Shown here piece after piece: positions 11,826 to 22,748 of a DNA stretch of 64,000 bases; positions within the stretch are counted from its first letter, which is position 1; every line of letters starts with the position of its first letter. The notes under the pieces are model-generated. The model did not search any database, was not told where the DNA came from, and saw nothing but the letters and a program-made list of their open reading frames with translations. This DNA is from Berberis thunbergii (lineage: Eukaryota > Streptophyta > Magnoliopsida > Ranunculales > Berberidaceae), in NCBI GenBank assembly GCA_003290165.1, contig QNQO01000651.1:434001-498000 (forward strand), read 5' to 3'. A program made the translations under genes and the position numbers.

Positions 11826-12130
11826 TGTCCAAGCAAAAAGTCTTGGTTATCCTTCAACAGTTGGACCAGCTTCATGGCTATCTCTGGGTGGATTTTCGTG
11901 CCAATCTGTACTGCTTTGTCTCCCTCTTCATCGTCCAAGTAGACTATTGTTGTTTCTTCTTTTGGTTGTCTAGTATTTGGTGAATCTCTTGGACTTGTTG
12001 GAGTTGTAATTTCATCCGGGAGGTCAGGGTCTATTCGACCAGGCCGTTGCAGTAACTTCTTTAGTCGTTGCAGTGATTATTATCTGCGTAGAGCTTTCAT
12101 TGCTGCATAGTGGCATTCACGTGCAGCCGG

Positions 12131-12508
12131 CTAGTCCCCTTTGAATATCTCAATGTCATCGTCGGTGTGGTACTTTAGGCATTGATGCATGGTAGAGGAC
12201 ACTGCACACATCTCGTGTATCCAAGGACGTCCGAGAAGCATGTTGTACGCGGATGGAGCGTCGACAACAATGAAATCGATCAACAATACTTGTCTATCCG
12301 GTTTTCCCGCTTCGACTAGTAATTGGATCATTCCGAGTGGACGACATTGTTCTCCACTGAAACCCACCATTGGTTGATCGTCGGGAGAGAGCATTTCTTC
12401 AATGAATTGCATCTTGCGGAACGCTGTTAGGTACAGAAGGTTAGTTGAGTTACCAGTGTCGACCAATACTTTTTTGATCTCCCACCTGGCTATCAGTACT
12501 GAAATCAC
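12131..12508 (-). pseudogene. Element A aspartic protease remnant
   Basis: 125 open codons with the retropepsin-like active site VLVDTGNSTNLLY, then MVGFSGEQCRPLG and YNMLLGRPWIHEM, characteristic of Tat-lineage gag-pol protease. It would process the gag-pol polyprotein. It lies directly upstream (minus sense) of RT. This piece is well preserved, but its polyprotein neighbours are broken. Confidence 0.85.
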
Positions 12509-12945
12509 TAGAGCATCGTTATGAGAGAAATTGACTCATTTTGCGTCCTCGTTGGAGAAGGTTGGAGTTCGCTGTGTCATTCTAGAGCGTTGTATGAAAT
12601 GCTCTTGATATCAGATTGAATCCATGTTTTCTTTCAAGGTCATCATCATGTGGTGGAAGTGTCACAAATGGTATGTCGAATTGGTAGTGTCATCATACGC
12701 TTCAAACTTTGGGGGAGTGGTCTTCGGTAAAGGAGTCCTTATAAGTGCGTTAGAGAATAACAGTCTGGCTAATTTGTACAACACGTTGGGATCTGTGACT
12801 TTGATCCAAATTGAACTTGGATATAGATCCCATCGCTCTGGAGTCCATCTTCTTGTGGTTCATTGCCTTTGAGATTCACTAGCTGAAGTTATGTAGGAAC
12901 TTTGTTGTTTCCTCAGGCATGGTTGGCGGAGTTCTGTTGCGGCGG
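12509..12945 (-). pseudogene. Element A gag/leader remnant with large gag deletion
   Basis: The protease is followed by only about 430 bases before an LTR, far too little for a full gag. The word TTGTACAACACGTTGGGATC near 12775 resembles GTTGTACAACACATACGGAT at 48408 in element B's gag leader, so this is probably the N-terminal gag/leader part, with the middle deleted. A degenerate PBS-like stretch may lie at about 12935-12955. Confidence 0.45.
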
Positions 12946-13541
12946 CATTTGGATATGGTCGGCAAATTGAGCGTGCTATAAAGACCATCGTTGTGGTGGT
13001 CGATGACACTTCGATGCTAAATTCAGACAAGGTGTAGAGAAGGATGTATTGCTTGAGATTAGGGTTCTATAGTGTACCTTAGTTCCTCAGCCTCGTGCTC
13101 TATTTATAGTGCGAGAGTGCTTGTTCGACTATGCCTTGGTGGTGTGGTTTAAGGAAGGATATCTGCTGAAGATCCTTTCCCTGTTGAGAGTTGTCCATGC
13201 AAGGGAATTTCCAAGCACGACTTATTCTCTGAGGTTTGTTTCCTATTAGGAGTCAACATCTTACTGGCATGTCCATCTAAGGTCAAACTCCCAGATACTT
13301 GCCTTATCTGGTTTTACGAGTTCTAGGACTGACCGTTTGACTTATGGGCCGGGAAGAGCCTTGTTTTCTTGGGTCCAGTTCCTAAATACTCACTGCGGTG
13401 GGCTTTGAGTGATCTGGGCTTGGTTTCCCGATTTACGAGCTGGATCAGATTAGGCGCTTACATAGGCCCGCTATGGACCATTAATGAAATCATCATGCCA
13501 CGTGTACGATGTCGATCGCTGGACGGTATGGTGTGCCATCA
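12946..13541 (-). repeat. Tat-type LTR between elements A and B (B 3' LTR)
   Basis: The left part (about 13015-13075, GACAAGGTGTAGAGAA through GATTAGGGTTCTATA) closely matches the truncated LTR at 49187-49340. The right edge is set at GTGCCATCA (13541), followed by ACTGCTCCCTTGAG, the complement of a purine tract. It is therefore element B's 3' LTR. On its left it abuts what looks like a 5' leader of element A, so one LTR may be flanked by internal sequence on both sides. Confidence 0.65.
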
Positions 13542-13869
13542 ACTGCTCCCTTGAGTTAGTAGGCCAATCTGTTGGTCCACTGTCACGTCATGAAAGAACT
13601 GGGCAATCGTGATGATTGAATCTGAAACGCCTCCTCGAGTTGTGTGTATCATTAAATGGTTGTACTGCCATTCGTTGAGAAATCATCTTAACAGAGTTGT
13701 CTTGTACAGTTTACGTTCTTCGTTTTTGTGACTGTAGAGAATCTATTATTTTGTTCTGATCAATTTCTATTTTTGCAAGCACAATCGAAGGTTCATACAT
13801 TCTTTAATGGTGGGACATAATCTACTTTCTGATAAACTAGTCTATGATTTTTAAGAGTTTTTCAAGGAG

Positions 13870-15911
13870 ATGTTAATGACAGAGGTAGATTTACTGAATA
13901 TTTGTGAGAGATATCAGATTCTAATGATCTGGATATTTTTACTTTGGGATCCGGTTAAACCCCGAAGTCTCCTCCGAATAGACTCATTTGTTTGCACAGT
14001 GGTATGTTTATATCAGGCCTTCGCTTTCATGTTATTGAAGATATTTGGCGCTTTTTAGCGTACCTTGGCATTGCTCCAACCCAATTGTTACCAAATGGGT
14101 ACAAGGTTCTAATCGCCATTTTGTTCAGTGTGAAAGATGTCGGACTCCGAAGATGATCCAAATGCTGACCACTCCCTGATTGAAGGATGATGCGGCCTGT
14201 TCATTGCAGACACCGATTTGTTTGGGTATACTTTGCCTAATGATATCAAGTCTTGGCATACTTTTTTTCTTTATGACTTCTGCGGTTTCTAAATTTTTCG
14301 AACTTGATGGTCGTCCCATCAATCGGAAGTTCAAACAACTGAGTTAGTATAATACCTTTATTGTGTTGAATTTCGCTGATTGCATACTAAACTGTTATTT
14401 GTGATTTTTGTAGAAAATTTTCAACAACTCTCTTTTCTTCAGAGGAGGAAAAGCATTGGAACGATTTTATGGTTTGCCCTTTTTGATGATTGATGATTTG
14501 CTGACCCAGTGTCTCCCCTTTTCTTCAAAGCAGTTTATGGGTTTACTGATAGGAGGCTCCCATTATTTTCAAAATCTCAACAGCTTCCCATCCTCCGCTT
14601 CAGCGGAGCAGTTTGTATTATGAAGGATCGTCTCCTCCTCATCCGTATTATCCTCCCACAGCTTCCCATCCTCGGCTTCAGCTGATTGTCGACCCGAGGA
14701 GTGATTATATTCCTTCCTCCCCTCCAACTATTTCTAACTTGGCAGGTAAGAGGCAACCAATCATTGTGTGCAAAAAGAAAGTGGTAGAGAAGGCCCCATA
14801 TGTTGTGAAAACGGCAAAGGGTGGTGTTGGTGTATTTGTGGGTCAAAACGATATTCATCTTGATGCATGAATTAGTCTTTTTGCCACGGATGTAGTGAAA
14901 ACGAGCAATCAAAACTAGCATCAGAAGTGGATATGTCTTATGCTTCAAGAAATCACATAAGCAGATGGTACGAGTGGCTGACCAATTGAGCACCGATGCC
15001 CAAAGGGGAGACACTGGGTGATTGTCTCGACAAGGGTCAAAGACATTTGATGCTAGGGAGGGATGTCATATCTGAACCAAATTGTCATTGCTGGGACTGA
15101 GGTTGAAACTGGTCGTGAGAGAATGTATACTATGGAGCGAGTTTTTGCACATTTGGTCAGAAGTTGTATTCAAATGTTCTCCGAGAGATTGAGTCACTGA
15201 ATAAACAATTTGAATGTCAGGTTGGTCAGACATGTGTTGGTTCAAGCCAGAAGTCTGTCCAATCAGGGTTGGAGGAAGCTCGATTGTTAGCTATTCGGAC
15301 AGAGTTGGAGGCTCAATTGGAGGCCTCAAAGACAAAACTGGAGTCTCAGAGGGTTCGTTGGAATCAATTGAGACTAACTTGGCAAAAGTTGTGTCAGTGA
15401 AGGACATATTGAAATAGGAGCTGAATCATGCTCATTGTGACCTGAAGCTTGCCTAGGAGACTATAATCAAGGTGCGGACTGAGATGCAGGCTCTGAGCGT
15501 TGAAAAGAACAAGGAATCAGAGTGGGTTGCCCAATGTCAGAAGCTGGAAGTTGACGTTGCTTACAACGCTTGATGCGCAAAAGCGAGAAAGAGCAACTCT
15601 TCCTAGTAAAAAATGAGCTTAGTCCGATCAAGGATAAGTTACGTACTAAGCAATCCAAAGTGATGCATTTGTGAGCACCGCAGCAAGAGCTTGCAAAATC
15701 AAAAACTCATGAGGAGAAACTTCTTTAGGCTCAGGGCACGTTCCGATTCAGTAAAGTTGTGAAAGGAAGGCTAGAGCTGAAGGAACAGGATCATGCTAAT
15801 TGGAATCTTTCCTTATACAGACAAGCAACCTATGAAGAATTTGAAGAAGCTTCTGATCAGTCACAAGAAGAAGATTATCCGGAGCAAGGTGCTGAAACTG
15901 TGTATGCTTAA
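13870..15911 (+). pseudogene. Element B antisense ORF (aORF, PF04195-type)
   Basis: It begins 13870-14058 and continues through a frame containing FAFMLLKIFGAFLAYLGIAPTQLLPNGYKVL, split here as FAFMLLKIFGAF and LAYLGIAPTQLLPNG, which matches the putative gypsy-type transposon domain more closely than the element A copy. A later open piece (15164-15417) is a Leu/Glu/Ser-rich coiled-coil-like segment (LEAQLEASKTKLESQ). A proline-rich low-complexity stretch at about 14580-14720 contains two near-identical 24-bp words 79 bases apart. Frame changes and stops are frequent, so it is dead. The gene is transcribed against pol. No TATA box as clear as that of element A is seen. Confidence 0.7.
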
Positions 15912-16129
15912 AACCATCCCCTACCTATTCTCATGGTAAGTCCAACCCTATTGTAACCGAACTTTATCCTGATAATGAGTAAAACCTGTATTTTTCATTC
16001 CTGAATAGAAGAACATTTTCCTTAGTAGTGTATATTCTTGATAAAGATTATATGTTCTCTTTTTGTGGACTGATTGTTTGACCATGTTATTGGTCTCTTT
16101 GAATCTACAGACTTAGTTTTCGTAGTAGG

Positions 16130-17200
16130 ATGATAATTTAGTCTGGATGGACCATATGAGCTCCGATCTGACCCTTCTATGGAGGGACAAAGACGTATGA
16201 TAAGCCGTTATGATCAGATATCGAATTAAGTATTTGAGAGGACCATAAATTATTGTGATCTGAATTCATAAGTTAATTATACTGTTCATTTCTCAAGCCA
16301 TCTTAATCTCATCTTGGCAGAGTATCTTCATCAATATAATTTTGACCAAACTTTTGGTTAAGTGTGGCCATCATTTTCTATGGCGAGACAATGATCCCTG
16401 GCAAGACGTTTTGATCAGGCTCCATGAGCTTTGACCAAACTCCCACTTTCTAAGCCATTTTAATCCGATCTTGTCGGACTAGGCACTAGAAAGAACCAAA
16501 AGTTATCTTCATTAGTCTTCATGAGCTGAATAAACTTTCTAATAAAGTTCGACCATCATTGTCTATGGTCGGACAATGATCCATGGAAAGTTATTAGGTT
16601 GTCGTAATCGTGTATAGTGTGGACCAGAAGTTATCTTGGTCAGACTCTGTGAGTTGACCAATTTTTTGTTAGCTTTTGTCATCATTGTCTATGGTGGGAT
16701 AAGGATGCATGGCAAGCCATCTTGATCAGGCTCCATGAGCCCTTATTAGACTTCCATTTTCCAAGTCATTTTTGTATGTTCTTGCTAGACTAGGTTGTAG
16801 AGCAGACCAGAAGTTATCTTCATCAGATTGTATGAACCGACTAAACTTCGGTAAGGTTCCGCCATCTTTGTCTATGGTGGGACAAAGATGCGTGGCAAGC
16901 CATCTTGATCAAGCTCCATGAACCTTGACTAGACTTTCATTTTCTATGCCATCTTGGTTTGTTCTTGGCGGACTAGGTTGTGGAGCGAACAATAAATTAT
17001 CTTCATCAGACTGTATGAGCTAACTAAACTTTGGTCAGGTTCCGCCATCATTGTCTATGATGAGACAAAGATGTGTAGCAAGCCATCTTAATCAGGCTCC
17101 ATGAGCTCTGACTAGACTCCCACTTTTTAAGCCATCTTGATCCGTTTTTGGCAAACCACGCTGTAGAGCTAACCAGAAGGTCTTTTAGATAATTTGGTCT
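16130..17200 (-). repeat. 183-bp tandem array in element B 3' region
   Basis: The word GCCATCATTGTCTATGGTGG and its variants begin at about 16367, 16552, 16678, 16861 and 17044. The last three are spaced exactly 183 bases apart; an earlier degenerate unit starts near 16174. Each unit also contains GGCAAGCCATCTTGATCAGG, CTCCATGAGC and ACCAGAAGTTATCTTCATCA. The unit at 16552 is shortened by about 57 bases. The array lies between integrase and aORF, where Tat-lineage elements commonly carry variable tandem repeats. Confidence 0.85.
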
Positions 17201-17609
17201 AACATGTTTAATTCACTTCATAGTGATTGGACCGAGAGATTTAGATGTATAAGTCCGACTCAGGTGTCCTGACTTATTTAACTCACCTTGTAGTCTGAAA
17301 TGGTGATCGAACTAAGAGGTGGGACATCTAACTTAGACTGTTATAGATTAACTAGATACCCAGTCAGGTTTGATGAACAACAGTGAAACTTTAGTAAAAC
17401 AGATACCTTGAATTTATTGATAATATGTCTTTAAATGCTCTACATTCCATGGTCGTTTAAGACGCTCGTCGTTCACGTTCTCTAACCAGTATGTTCCCGC
17501 CCTTAGTGTTATGTCGGGTTCTTCTAAGAACTCAATCTCCCACTTTGAATTATCGTGGCTTGACCCTCTTATTATAGTACCGAGTCGTTCTCTGTTGGTA
17601 GATAACTAG
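17201..17609. other. Element B spacer downstream of the array
   Basis: Non-coding DNA between the array and the integrase stop. It includes two loose copies of a word resembling TTTAACTCACCTTGTAGT (about 17215 and 17278). No gene is seen. Confidence 0.5.
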
Positions 17610-18664
17610 CTATCTTGGCAAAAGTTTCATCTTTTTTCTTTCTTTGAGGAGATCTAGTTCGATGCGCAAAACTTTTTCATTGCCTTTCAACCTGAACTCT
17701 TCCGTTCTAATTGTTGGCATTCCGAGCTCTATCGGGATCATCGCTTTTGACCCATAAGCTAGAGCGAATAGTGTTTTCTTAGTAGGAGTTCTTTTTGTGG
17801 TCCGATATGTCCAATGAATACCTGTAACTCCAAGACCCATAGGCATTTGGCAGAATCAAATTTTCTTTTGAGTGACTTTTGCTTGCCCATTGGCTTGGGG
17901 GTACCCTAGTGAAGAGTAGTGGAGGCTGATGTTGAGGTTGTGACACAACATTTTAACCTATTTGCCTTTGAACTGAGTCTCATTGTCACTGACTAGTGTT
18001 TTTGGGATGCCGAATCTACAAACGATGGAAGTCCATATAAAGTTCTCAATTTGGTTTTTGCTTATCTTTGCCAGGGGCTCCACTTCAACCCATTTGGTGA
18101 AGTGGTCTACGACTACAAGAAGGAACATTTTCTGGCAGACAAGGGGAGTGGTTTAACAATATCCATCCCCAATTGTACGAAAGGCCATGGGCTGGTCATC
18201 GGGGACGAGGGCTGAGCGGGCATGTGTGAGCACAGTGCATACCTCTGACATTTGTCGCATTTTTTGACCAAATTGTTAGCGTCTTGTTGCATTGTCGGCC
18301 AATAGTACCCTAATGTTAGGGCCTTGTGGACGAGGAATCTCCCTCTTGGGTAGTTCCCGTAGATGCTCTCATGAATTTCTATAAGATTGTAGTCTGCCTC
18401 TATACGGGTCAGGCATTGAAGAAGGGGATCAATGACTGACCTCTTGTATTCAAGAGAGTGTACCATGTTGTCCTATTTGTTTAGCCTTCTGGCTTCAGCC
18501 TTCTTTGTTGGAAGGACTGCGTTCTTGATGTACTTGATGATAGGATTCACCCAGCTAGCTTTTTTTACTGTCACGCAGGTCCCACTGAATTCTCCTTCTT
18601 CTAGACTTGACTTTTTCTGGAATTCGATGAGTCTGTCGGCAGTCTCAATCTGGGGCTGAGGCAA
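17610..18664 (-). pseudogene. Element B integrase remnant
   Basis: 18473-18664 encodes the RNase H-integrase linker (WVNPIIKYIKNAVLPTKKAEA). 18113-18466 carries the zinc-binding HHCC part (EIHESIYGNYPRG, YYWPTMQQDANN, KKCDKCQRYA) and the start of the catalytic core. The middle is frameshifted. 17610-17846 encodes the C-terminal part (YRTTKRTPTKKTLFALAYG, ELGMPTIRTEEF, ELDLLKERK). This is the expected Tat integrase order on the minus strand. It cannot make a full protein. Confidence 0.85.
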
Positions 18665-18746
18665 TTTTGGCCAGTTCGTCAGCCTTTTTGTTGTACTATC
18701 TAGGATACCATTGGAACCCTATCCTCTTGAATCCGCTCATGGTATT

Positions 18747-19399
18747 TGATGATACACCAAACAATCATTTAATCCACACCGTGTGCGTGTCATAATGATC
18801 TCATCAGCAGAACAAAGCGGACCTGACTGCTCATCTAATCTAGCAAGGCTTAGACAACATTCATCCCAATTCGGCTAAATCCAACTTACAACACTTTATT
18901 AAGCCCACACGTCACATGGTAAAGCTAACCCAATACTCGTAAGTCCTAAGCAGACAAGTATCTGGATGATCACCTAAGACAGACATGCCAGCAACACATT
19001 AGTTTTGACTAGGAAACATATACTGGAGTATAAGTCGTGCATGGAAACATCCTTATATGGACAAAACTCCAAAAAGGAAACCTCTCCCGCAGATCTAGGA
19101 GCACGAGTCATGTAGGGAAACTCTCTTACATGGACGACTCAATTAGGAAAAGATCTCCAACAAGATCTTTTTCCCTAAACTACGCCACCAAAGGCCTAGC
19201 CGAACAAGGACCCTCACATTATAAATAAGACACATGTTTGACGAAGAAAAGTACACTACAGAACCCAATTTACGACTTTAAGCCTTTCTCAAGCCTTGTC
19301 TGACATTAGCATCGGAGTGTCATCGTCCACCACAACGGTGGTCCTGTTCCTTGTGCAGGTTTAGGTCAATGTCAAGGAGAGCAGGATTCGACTATATCA
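18747..19399 (+). mobile_element. Solo LTR inserted in element B
   Basis: A 653-bp segment running TGATGATACACC to CTATATCA, with a TATA box (TATAAATAAG near 19218) on the plus strand. It carries the reversed Tat LTR word (GTCTGACATTAGCATCGGAG, about 19293) and its start resembles the reverse complement of the LTR at 12946-13541, so it belongs to a related Tat family in the opposite orientation to element B. Flanking 5-bp words GTATT (18742-18746) and ATATT (19400-19404) match at 4 of 5. RNase H/integrase sequence continues on both sides, so this is an insertion reduced to one LTR by recombination. Confidence 0.7.
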
Positions 19400-19458
19400 A
19401 TATTAATTACCTTCTTGCCATCAGCCAACATCCGGGGATCTTTGATGCTGAATTCCTC

Positions 19459-21043
19459 ATTAACCTAGTTATCTACCATGGGAGTCATTGCACGCTGTTA
19501 GTTCATCTATTCTTATTCCCTTGGCGAGCTTTAAACCAAACAAGAAGGCTTCATACCCTGCTTCCTTATTGGAGGAAGAAAATTCAAACCTGATGGCTTT
19601 CTCTAGAGTCACCTCCTTGGAACAGTGACTCCAGCTCTGCTCCTCTTAAATGTGGAAGACCCATCACAACGCATGACCCATCCTTAGTCTTCTGACTCAT
19701 GTTCTCCACAGCCTATAAATTCAGTGATGAAGTCTGCCGATGCTTGAGCTTTGATGGTCATTTTTGGTGCATAATTGATATCGAACTACCCTAATTCGAC
19801 TGACCACTTGACCATCCTACCCAACAACTCATGCTTGTGCAATATTTTTGGAGTGGGTGCTTAGTGAAGGCCATTATAGAGTGTAAGGTCACAGCTTCCT
19901 GGAGGAGATGACTAGCGCGAATGCTAACTTTTTCAGGCCTGGGTAGTTCGCTTCCACCTCCACAAATATTTTGTTGGCATAATACACTGGTATTTGCATC
20001 CCCTTATCGTTTTAGACTAGGGTTGAATTGATAGTGTGTTTCGAAATAGACAGGTAAATGTAAATGTTTCTCTCGATATCAGTTTCGAAAGTAAATTTGT
20101 ACTTCCCATGTACGCTTTCAAGCTTTAGAAAGATTGCTCGCACTCTTCGTCTCATTTGAACCCTTTATTTCTCCTTAGAATTCTGAAAAATTGAGGCACT
20201 TATCGAATGACTTGGAGATGAACCAATTGAGCGTTGCCACCCTCCCAATCAGGCTCTAAATTTTCTTAATGGTGGTGAGAGACTTCATGTTGAGAATAGC
20301 CTGAATCTATTTCGAATCAGCCTCTATCCCTCTTCGATTCACTATGTAGCCTAGGAATTTGCCCGGCTTTAACCCAAAAGTGCATTTATGTGGTTGAGCT
20401 TCATCTGATACTTGCGAAGCCGACTGAAAGCTTCGGTGAGGTCGACAATGTGATCAGGAATGTGAAGACTTTTGACTAGCATTTCATCTATATAGACCTC
20501 CATAGTTTTTCCAATTTGTTCCTTTAACATATGGTTTACCAATCGTTGATATATCGCTCCTGCATTTTTAAACCGAACGACATCACCCAATAACGGTATA
20601 TCCCTCTTTCATTTATGACGGATGTCTTCTCTTGATCTAGAGGGTGCATTTGGATCTCATTGTATCCGGAGTAAGCGTCCATGAAGCTTAGGAGGTTGTG
20701 TCCGGACTTGGCACCCACAATCTGATCGATGCGGGGCAGTAGTAAGTTGTCCTTCGAGAAAACCTTGTTCAGGTCTGTGTAATCCACACAAACTCTCCAC
20801 TTTTCGTTATTCTTCTTCTTCAACAGTATTAGCTAGCCAGTCTAGGTACCGTGACTCCTTAATCATGTCGGCATTCAGCAACCTTTGTAATCCTTCATTG
20901 ATGATTCAATTTTGTTCGGGGGCCATTGGTATCTTCTTCTGCCTGATTGGTCTCCATTTCGGGTCAACCTCCAGTCAATGCGTGATCATGAAGGGGTCAA
21001 TCCCCACCATGCCCTTCATTGTCTAGACGAAGATGTCCTGAAT
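19459..21043 (-). pseudogene. Element B RNase H/RT segment, duplicate unit 1
   Basis: On the minus strand this runs from RT into RNase H. 20536-20823 has NEKWRVCVDYTDLNKVFSKD, LPRIDQIVGAKSG and LSFMDAYSGYNEIQM. 20369-20590 has the catalytic motif VYIDEMLVKSL, where the second aspartate of the usual YIDD is Glu. The aRNH-type region lies at the left end. The unit repeats 21044-22592 with roughly one difference in six over a 135-base sample at the left end, plus indels. A tandem duplication of this kind cannot yield a working polyprotein. Confidence 0.8.
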
Positions 21044-22592
21044 TAACCTAGTTGACTACCAGACGGGAGTCGTTGCACGCTGTTAGTTCGTCTATTCTGA
21101 TCCCCTTGGCGAGCTTTAAGCCGAACAATAAGGCTCTGTACTCTGCTTCGTTATTGGAGGCAAAAAATCCAAACCTGGCGGCTTTCTCTAGAGTCACCTT
21201 GCTTGGAGAGTGGACAGTGACTCCAGCTGCGCTTCTCTTAACTGTGGAAGACCCATCCTTAGACTTCTGACTTTTGTTTTCTACCGCCTGTAAATTCAAC
21301 AATGAAGTTTGCTGATAATTGAGCTTTGATGATCGTTTTGGGGTATAATTGATATCGAACTGCCCTAATTCGATTGACCACTTGACCATCCTATTTTTGG
21401 AGTGGGTGCTTAGTAAGGATTGTTATAGAGTGAGCCTAGAATTAAGGTCACAACTTCTTGGAGGAGATGACTAGCGCCAAGGCTTGGTAGTTCGCTTCCG
21501 CCTCCACAAATGTTTTGTTGGCGTAATACACTGGTCTCTGCATCCCCTTGTAGCTTTGGAACAAGTTGAATTGATAGCGTGTTTCAAAATAGACAGGTAT
21601 AGATAAAATGTTTCTTTTGATATCGATTTCGAAAGTAAATTTGTTCTTCCCATGTACGCTTTTAGGCTTTAGAAGGTTTGCTCGCACTCTTCGTCTCATT
21701 TGAACCCTTTATTTCCCCTTAGAATTCTTATAAATTGGAGGCACTTGTCGGATGACTTGGGAATGAACCTGTTGAGCGTTGCCACTCTCCGAGTCAGGTT
21801 TTGAACTTCTTTAATGGTGTTGGGAGACTTCATGTTGAAAAGAGTCTGGATCTGTTTTGAATTAGCCTCAATCCCTATTCGATTCATTATGTAGCCTAGG
21901 AACTTGCCCGAGTTTAACCAAAAGGTGCATTTCTGTGAGTGAGCTTCATCTGATACTTGTGGAGCCAACTAAAAGCTTCGGTGAGGTCGATAATGTGATC
22001 ATGACTGTGAAGACTTTTGACTAGCATATCATCTATATAGACCTCCATGGTTTTGCCAATTTGTTTCTTGAACATACAGTTTACCAATCGTTGATATGTT
22101 GCTCCTGCATTTTTTAGACCAAACGACATTACCCGATAACAGTATATCCCTCTTTTAGTTATCAATGAGGCCTTCTCTTGATCTAGAGGGTGCATTTGGA
22201 TCTGGTTGTATTCGGAGTAAGCGTCCATGAACCTTAGGATGATGTGTCCAGACGTGGCATCCACAATCTGATCAATACGGGGCAGTGCAAAGTTGTCCTT
22301 CGGGCAAGCCTTGTTCAGGTCTGTGTAATCCACACAAACTCTCCACTTTTCGTTCTTCTTTTTCATCGGGATGGTATTCGCCAGCCAGTCTAGGTACCTT
22401 AACTCCTTAATCATGTCGGCATTCAACAACCTTTGTAACCTTTCATTGATGATTCGATTTTGTTCGGGGACTATTGGTATCTTCTTTTGCCTGATTGGTT
22501 TTCGCTCCGGGTCAACCTCCAGTCAATGCGTGATCATGGAAGGGTAAATCCCCGCCATGTCCCTTATTGCCCAGACGAAGATGTCCTGAATT
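21044..22592 (-). pseudogene. Element B RNase H/RT segment, duplicate unit 2
   Basis: The better preserved copy. 21914-22429 reads NTIPMKKKNEKWRVCVDYTD, LNKACPKDNFALPRIDQIVD, MDAYSEYNQIQMHPLDQEKA and VYIDDMLVKSLHSHDH, with both catalytic aspartates. 21696-21968 covers the RT connection, 21448-21699 the RNase H start, and 21048-21389 contains the aRNH-like part (NNEAEYRALLFGLKLAKGI). The copies join where GATGTCCTGAATT (21032-21044) runs into AACCTAGTTGACTACC; the matching GATGTCCTGAATT at the end of this unit (22580-22592) continues into different sequence. Confidence 0.85.
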
Positions 22593-22748
22593 TTCCTCAA
22601 CAACTCTATAAGTCATTTTGCCAACTCTTTAACCAAGCGGGAGCCTATCTGGACGACATTGTTGTTATCAAGGCTGTCGAGGTAGACTGTGACTAGTTTT
22701 TCCTCTGGTTGGTCGACATTCAGTCTTCCCCTCGAACTGAGTGGGGCT

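Larger units (their letters stand above)
4940..12945 (-). mobile_element. Element A: decayed Tat-lineage Ty3/gypsy retrotransposon
   Basis: Read on the minus strand, the order is gag-leader remnant, protease, reverse transcriptase, RNase H with an extra aRNH-like domain, integrase, spacer, then an oppositely oriented extra ORF (aORF) and a 3' LTR on the left. PR-RT-RH-IN plus an antisense ORF carrying the 'putative gypsy-type transposon' domain (PF04195) next to the 3' LTR is characteristic of Tat-lineage elements such as Grande and RIRE2. Most of gag is missing and every gene is frameshifted or contains stops, so it is non-autonomous. The right boundary is uncertain because the only LTR there may also serve element B. 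Confidence 0.8.

Noticed and set aside
16130..17200. CRISPR-like array
   Set aside because: Whole 183-bp units repeat with no unique spacers, in a plant retrotransposon.
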